Part shown: positions 58,919 through 64,000 of the stretch, in pieces
How positions within the stretch are numbered: position 1 is the first letter of the stretch
Layout of the letters: each line of letters starts with the position of its first letter
Assembly: GCA_032821775.1 (NCBI GenBank)
Contig: JAVLRN010000009.1
Coordinates: forward strand, 1 to 64,000
From: Sanguinoderma infundibulare
Taxonomy: Eukaryota > Basidiomycota > Agaricomycetes > Polyporales > Polyporaceae
DNA: 64,000 nt
Direction of reading: 5' to 3'
The notes under the pieces: model-generated
Database searches by the model: none
What the model was told of the DNA's origin: nothing
Seen by the model: the letters and a program-made list of their open reading frames with translations, nothing else
Made by a program: the position numbers and the translations under genes

Positions 58919-59605
58919 CTACGTCGAAAAGGTATAAGGGCCGTATGTCGCGTACGACTCCAACACGTTCGACGCCCGCATGCTCGAGTACCCGAACACC
59001 ATCGTCCACTGCTTGATCTCCTCGAACAAGTTCTGCGGGTAGAGCGTTGTGTCGCGCAACCTGCAACGTCGCCAGCTCGTCGATCCAGCAAGACGCGTCA
59101 GGGAAGGGGGAGAGAGAGGAAAGGTACGCACGTGGTTCCATGCCAGACCTGCATCTTCGGGCGCGCCCCAGTGTAGCCGGCATACGCGGTGTACACACAG
59201 TCCGTCCACTGCTCACCGGTCAGGACGAACTCACCCTTGGAGCACTGCAAGTTCCGGCTGTCGTCCGGTTGCCCGGGCAGCGAGAAGCAGCCGTACACAA
59301 CGCCCGAGTCGACGACCCCCGCCTCGAAGAGGTCGGCATATGCGCCCACGAGCACGCTCATCATCGACCGGAGGAGATCCCGACGACGAACACACGGTCC
59401 GTGTCGACAGCCCAGTTAGAGATGACGTAACTCGCGGCCGAGGCGATCCCAAGCGAGTCGCTCCTCTCGTTGTGCGTGGGGTCAGAGGAGACGTCCCAGC
59501 AGGTACCAGAGTGGGGCTACAGGCAAAAGGCGAGCTGCGTTTGCCTTGCAGCGTTACGCGAGATGCGAGTAACTCACGGAGTTGGGGTAGAGGTCGCCTG
59601 CGCAG
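58919..59605 (-). pseudogene. CE1 esterase pseudogene, second copy
   Basis: Reading leftward: DLYPNS, a GT-AG intron, HSGTCWDVSSDPTHNERSDS, IASAASYVISNWAVDTDRVF, then VVGISSG. Here one base is missing (about 59361-59372), so GAMM is broken into stops and the match continues in the next frame: SVLVGAYADLFEAGVVDSGV, GEFVLTGEQWTDCVYTAYAG, KMQVWHGTT. After another intron come TLYPQNLFEEIKQWTMVFGY and a stop after YTFST. The N-terminal half (signal peptide, CBM1, lid) and the C-terminal histidine region are absent. The frameshift is at the nucleophile motif. Confidence 0.85.
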
Positions 59606-59973
59606 TATGGTCAATGCAGAGCGATGCGCGCACGGAGCGTTCACCATTTCGCTCCTCATGCCCACTAGCCATGATATCGGGCGAAGCTCCAGAAGAATCT
59701 TACCAGCGGTGCCATTACCATCAGACAGCGTCGGAAACGTGAACCCTTCCAGGTGCTTGAATAAAGTCGTCAGAGGCCTGTCAAGGACCTAGTCTCCAAC
59801 CAGACCGGGCGTCACCATTCGATACCCCCGTTCATAAGATGACGCGACAGGTCAGCCTCTTCAAGGATATATGGTGAACATCTCTGCTTCTCTTTCTCTC
59901 CCTCTTCCCCACTCAGCGCTGCACTTCAGCTTTTCATCACACTCACTCGCTCAGTCACACAATCGCTCTAGTC

Positions 59974-61593
59974 ATGCAGAGCCTCGCTGTCGGCCCCGGC
60001 GCTGGCTACCCACAACTTCCATACGAGCTATGGGCGGTCGTGGTTGCCCTCGACATTAGTTCAGAATCGACGGAGGATCGTCAGAGTGCCCTTCTTCGCT
60101 TTACCCGAGTCTTTCGCATGCACTTCGATATCGCCATCCGGCCACTTTGGGCCCACCTCAACGGCTTCACCCCACTGTGGCGCGTCTTGATCCCCGAGAC
60201 TCACACCAGGTGGTGGGCATTCAAGGTCATTAGCAGCCATTTTCACCATCTGTTGTTTCGCTTATGATTTATCCTTCAGGACCTCGATCCGGCCTCGATC
60301 GAGTTGCCGTCCGTCGAGTCCGAGAAGTGGAAGCGCTTCCTGAGGTACTCCGCGCAGGTGCGCGAGATCGACGCGAGTAGGTGTGAGGAGAAAACACACG
60401 CAGTCCTGGCATGGTCCGTCAGAGAGCACAACGGCGGCAAGCCCTTCCTTCCGGGCCTCTCAGCCAAGGCGGCCTTGCCCCTTTCGTGGGGGAAATGTCA
60501 TGAGAACGTCGTGAGTCACCTCTCAGCAGGGCTCAAGACATTGCGTATCCCGGAGGACCCGGCGGGGCGGCGGGACGAAGATCCGGGGCCGCTCCTGCGG
60601 TCTGTTCGGAACGCGTCTCCGGGCCTCAACACCGTCAACACGTTTTACCCCCCAGAGGTCAACACACTCTCGCATTCATCGCGGCATCCCTCGATCGTCG
60701 GTGTCGCGGACCTCCTCGAGTGCTCGTCCTTGCGCACCATCGAGGTCGCCGGGTCGTTACGTAACACAGACGTCAGACTCCTGTTGGGCAACGACTCCCT
60801 CGAGATTCTGTCTGTCTTCGTTCAACACGACCCATCTGCGCCTCTGCCGCCTGGGGCGGTTACGGCGTCCTCCCTTCGCCATTTGGCGATCACGGGCGAG
60901 CCAGCCACCCTCATCCAACTCTTATCCTCCTGTTCCTTCCCATCGCTGCAACACGCGGAGTTTGCGTTCTATCACAACCAGCGGTGTCAAGACAGCCCGA
61001 TAAATCTACATGAGCCCCGCCTTTCGGATGCAATCACCTCCTCGCTCGAGCTTTCAGCACTCCGGGACCTCCACCTGAAGATCGACGTTAACTGCCATCT
61101 TCACAACTTTGCGCCATTGCGACTCAACGTGCTCCTGCGGCCCCCCTTTTCCTTGCGGAACCTGAAACGTGTCAGGCTCAACTTCGCCGGGGACATGGAC
61201 TGGACGGGCGATGATGCTCTCTTCTCCGATCTTGGCCGAGCCTGGCCGGGGCTGACGGTGCTGAAGATGGTCCTGGACCAGGATCGGGATAGCCACGGTC
61301 CCATCCCCACCGCGCTTTCCCTCCTCCACCTCGCTCGCTCGTGTCGTGCGCGAGAAGGCTTATTTCTCCCGGACCTCGGTCGCTCATTACAGCTGCCCGC
61401 TGACAATTACTTGGAACCTCACAACCTCAGGCAGCTCACGATACAGGAATCACTCTTCGGCGATGACGACCTCGACCCAGCTGTGGTTCAAGAACATCGA
61501 CGAACCTTTTCCCATCTGCCTCCATGGGCGCTGAAGGAGGAAATCTCCGTTCCACGCGATTGTGGGCGCAAGTGTTCAGGGGACTTTAAATAG
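59974..61593 (+). CDS. F-box/LRR-type protein
   Basis: Exons 59974-60225 and 60280-61593 give 521 residues. The N-terminus (LPYELWAVVVALDISSES, LLRFTRVFRMHFDIAIRPLW) and the phrase SEKWKRFLRYSAQVREIDAS match the layout of the large Agaricomycete F-box family, whose F-box is often degenerate. Leucine-rich strands follow (LLECSSLRTIEVAGSL, LLLGNDSLEILSVFVQ, ASSLRHLAITGEPATLIQLL, FSLRNLKRVRLNFAG). A probable substrate adaptor of an SCF ubiquitin ligase. The intron is 54 nt, GT-AG. Confidence 0.75.
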
Positions 61594-62376
61594 CAACTGT
61601 GATTGTTCGAAATTGTTCATGGTTGGGCGTGACGCAATCTTGATACCCCCTTGTCATAGTGTGTAGAGTCGATGAGTGCCATTACGATGATCCCTGGCGT
61701 CCGCTTATGGACTCTCGCGTCCCATTCAGTGGTTATGCATAGCTTCGGGCCCGGAGCTTTGAATTGACGCAGCACCCACCTCCTGCAGTCACCCAGCTTA
61801 TGTGCTCGCGTTTACCAATTTAGCGACCCATCGCCCGCCAGCATGCAATTTTACAACGTCGTAAGACGTATCCGTATTATCTAGTCGAGACGAGCGACAA
61901 AGTTTTCTGGACGTGTACAGGGTAGAGAGGATACGTGTAATGGTCAAAAGAGCGTATTAGCAATAATAAAAGAACAGTAGTGCGGATTCCCATATCGGCC
62001 GATCATGATGCGCATACATATAACATGGACACGAGAGTGTGTGAACGAGAGACTTCTAGCTAACAACTACCGGCTTGTGTTTGTGGTGGTGGTGGTGGGG
62101 ACGGGAATGCGGGTGGGGGGTGATTATGATATGAAACGGGAGAGAGATGGGAGAGATGAGCTGAACAGATAGCAGAGGAAAGGGAGAGTCGATTAGGGGG
62201 ATATGACGAGGACCAGACCTGGTAATCCAATAGTACACACAGCGAAAACATGCAATCCACAGCAGAGACTAACGAACTGCGAAGCATACAAATGGGTCAG
62301 CTCAAGCCAGGTCAAAAAGAGCAAAGAGAGGGGGGAAACTCACGAAAAGACAGAGAGCTAGACACCACGCACACTA
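61594..62376. other. Convergent 3' region between F-box/LRR gene and Sec7-type gene
   Basis: Two genes end facing each other. No coding signal between them; AT content is higher than in the rest of the window. A GTG/GGT microsatellite lies at about 62083-62099. Confidence 0.55.
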
Positions 62377-64000
62377 TCATGAGGCCGCCCCATTGCCGTT
62401 AGCATTCGCGTGGCCGTTTGCTTGGACATTCCCGTTCTCCCCCAGCCCAACCTGCAAATACGCCAGCACGGACGGGATCGAGCTGTTCTGCTGACAGACG
62501 ATCTCCAGGTCGTGTCCGCTCCACAAACGTCCGTCCGGTCGCTGCGACGACGACGCGTCCAGCAACCGCGGCCCATCCTCGTCCTCATCCAGCTCCGACT
62601 CCAGCTTGCCCGCCCCGTTCTGGCGGTAGAGCTGGCTCCGGGACTTTGAGCGGACATGCGCGGCGGGCACGAGGCGGCGCGAGGCAGACCGCCCAAGGCC
62701 GCTCGTCACGCTCCCGCTCCGACTGCGGCCGTTCAGACGTGCCAGGGCCTGGTCGATGGCTGAAGGATAAGGGCCGGAGAAGGACCCATTGGGATCCTCG
62801 GAGCTGATCAAGGTGTCCTGAAGAACCTTGAACGCGAGGGCCTCAGCTGCACGACTCGTCGACGGAGAAGGCTGCGCGTTCGAGACGATCTCAATCTGGC
62901 GTTTGATCGACACCGTCCATTGGTGTCGGACGAGGGGGTCGTCGGCACTGAACATATACCTGCGCTTGAGACCCGTATGGTTCAGGAACGCAACCTGGAA
63001 GGTATTGCGCATGAACGAACGTTCGACGACCACGGGACTGCTGAGCGGCAAGCCAGAGTACGCCAGAGCATTCGGGCCCGATCTCCACATGATGATCGTC
63101 TTGTTGCCCAACGCGGTCCCGGTGACACGGAAAGAGACCTCGGAAGACTTCGAGAACGTGACCACAGGCGGCTCGAAGATCAAGTCCTGTCCAAACAGTT
63201 GAATGGTCAACTGAGGATCGGGCTGTGATATCCGCAGGATGACGGGCTCGGACTGTATGCGGTAGGTGAGGCGAGGGGGAAGAGGGCGCTTGATGGTGAT
63301 GACAACGTCCGGCCGGCTCGCGACATTGGAAGGGTGGCGGGCCTGGTAGAGCTTTTCCCTCCGGATGGCAGAGTATATCTTATCCAGATGGTCGTCCGAG
63401 ACAAGGCCGCGGGGGTCGAACCGTCTGAAGGCCTCGACAAAGTCGCGCGTAATGACGTTACGCTTGGGGTACCCAGTGATGCCAGGTTCCGACGCGATGT
63501 TGCCGTGCATGACCTCGTTCAGCTGGACGATTGCACGCACGAGTCGGATGGCAAGATCCTTGTCGTACGCGACTATCGCAGCGTTGGCCTCATACCACCT
63601 GCTCGCGAACGAATCGAGCAAGTACTCGAGAGAGCTCGAGTGCCCTGCCGTCGTTCGTGACGGGATGTGGATCGCCTGCAAGAACACGCGGAGCGCCTTG
63701 TCTATGCGAAGCCCGGTGAGCCCGAAGCTGTCAACGAAAGACTTAAGCGCGACTTTTGAGGACCGTCGCGACAGATAGTCCCCAAGCCGTGCTCTGTCCA
63801 AGTCCGTCGCGCGGAAGAGGAGCTGGCCCAACGCAACGTCGTCCCTCGCGCTGCTCTTTCCAAGCAGCCCCGTGATGGCGAGCTCGGGATCCTTCGCAAA
63901 CTGGTTGACGAAGTTCCGAATGACGGGGTGCCTCATGGGATTGGAAGTTGCCGGTGCCTTCGCGCGCGTGTCGTCCCGGTCCCCGTTGAACCTAAGCTCG
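62377..64000 (-). CDS. Sec7-type Arf-GEF with PH-like domain, C-terminal part (5' end off the window)
   Basis: One open frame runs from the window edge to the stop at 62377. In-frame sequence upstream of the first ATG (63936) is open to base 64000, so the start is outside. HPVIRNFVNQFAKDPELAIT, LGDYLSRRSSKVALKSFVDS, LTGLRIDKALRVFLQAIHIP, LLDSFASRWYEANAAIVAYD and LVRAIVQLNEVMHG follow the helices of a Sec7 fold. A later region (LIFEPPVVTFSKSSEVSFRV...VRHQWTVSIKRQIEIV) has the strand pattern of a PH domain. The C-terminus is Ser/Arg-rich then Asn/Gly/Ala-rich. Family members activate Arf GTPases in Golgi and endosomal traffic. The usual FRLPGEA glutamic finger is replaced by IHIPSRT, so catalytic ability is uncertain. 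Confidence 0.75.
   Translation of the reverse strand, partial: ELRFNGDRDDTRAKAPATSNPMRHPVIRNFVNQFAKDPELAITGLLGKSSARDDVALGQLLFRATDLDRARLGDYLSRRSSKVALKSFVDSFGLTGLRIDKALRVFLQAIHIPSRTTAGHSSSLEYLLDSFASRWYEANAAIVAYDKDLAIRLVRAIVQLNEVMHGNIASEPGITGYPKRNVITRDFVEAFRRFDPRGLVSDDHLDKIYSAIRREKLYQARHPSNVASRPDVVITIKRPLPPRLTYRIQSEPVILRISQPDPQLTIQLFGQDLIFEPPVVTFSKSSEVSFRVTGTALGNKTIIMWRSGPNALAYSGLPLSSPVVVERSFMRNTFQVAFLNHTGLKRRYMFSADDPLVRHQWTVSIKRQIEIVSNAQPSPSTSRAAEALAFKVLQDTLISSEDPNGSFSGPYPSAIDQALARLNGRSRSGSVTSGLGRSASRRLVPAAHVRSKSRSQLYRQNGAGKLESELDEDEDGPRLLDASSSQRPDGRLWSGHDLEIVCQQNSSIPSVLAYLQVGLGENGNVQANGHANANGNGAAS

Noticed and set aside
62056..62287. Short minus-strand frames with PHSRPHHHHHK-type residues
   Set aside because: They derive from the GTG microsatellite in a 3' flank; no gene-like context.

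Overview
The window looks like nuclear DNA of a filamentous basidiomycete, probably an Agaricomycete of the wood-decay type. Evidence seen in the sequence: GC-rich DNA, genes split by many 45-70 nt introns, F-box/LRR proteins, a Zn2Cys6 regulator with a fungal_trans region, a fungal concentrative nucleoside transporter, and remains of carbohydrate esterase family 1 (CE1) genes, one carrying a CBM1 cellulose-binding module. The order Polyporales is only a guess. There is no rRNA, CRISPR or plasmid-like feature, and I recognised no tRNA. Most gene models below were built by joining exons by hand, requiring splice sites and one continuous frame.

Layout. 1-9 kb: NmrA-like protein (-), zinc alcohol dehydrogenase (-), TFIIH subunit SSL1/p44 (+) and a small single-pass membrane protein with a PY motif (+). 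10-19 kb: an accessory stretch with phosphotransferase-like remains, F-box-like genes, a possible HMG-like protein, and C2H2 zinc-finger remains ending in a 69-bp-period tandem duplication. 20-28 kb: a small membrane protein, an intact C2H2 factor (-), a broken ATG7 copy (-), a frameshifted WD40 fragment (+) and an intact NAD-dependent reductase (-).

29-38 kb is a core block on the minus strand: nucleoside transporter (9 exons), WDR68/DCAF7-like WD40 protein (3 exons) and sugar transporter (5 exons). 41-49 kb is a decay and duplication zone: a CBM1-CE1 pseudogene and two copies, in a direct 1.2 kb duplication, of a small secreted protein gene. One copy carries a frameshift and the other appears intact with a GC-AG intron. 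50-64 kb: a many-exon Zn2Cys6 transcription factor with a 15-nt micro-exon completing its zinc cluster, a conserved membrane protein, a second CE1 pseudogene, an F-box/LRR-type protein, and the 3' part of a Sec7/PH-type protein running off the right edge.

How the genes fit together. The intact genes are mostly unrelated housekeeping, transport and regulatory functions. The two CE1 remnants, the sugar transporter and the Zn2Cys6 regulator suggest a carbohydrate-use neighbourhood in erosion, but this is inference. I did not find a convincing new multi-gene system. The most original signals are the duplicated secreted protein (a DUF3237-like pattern), the micro-exon, the two GC-AG introns and the concentration of young pseudogenes.
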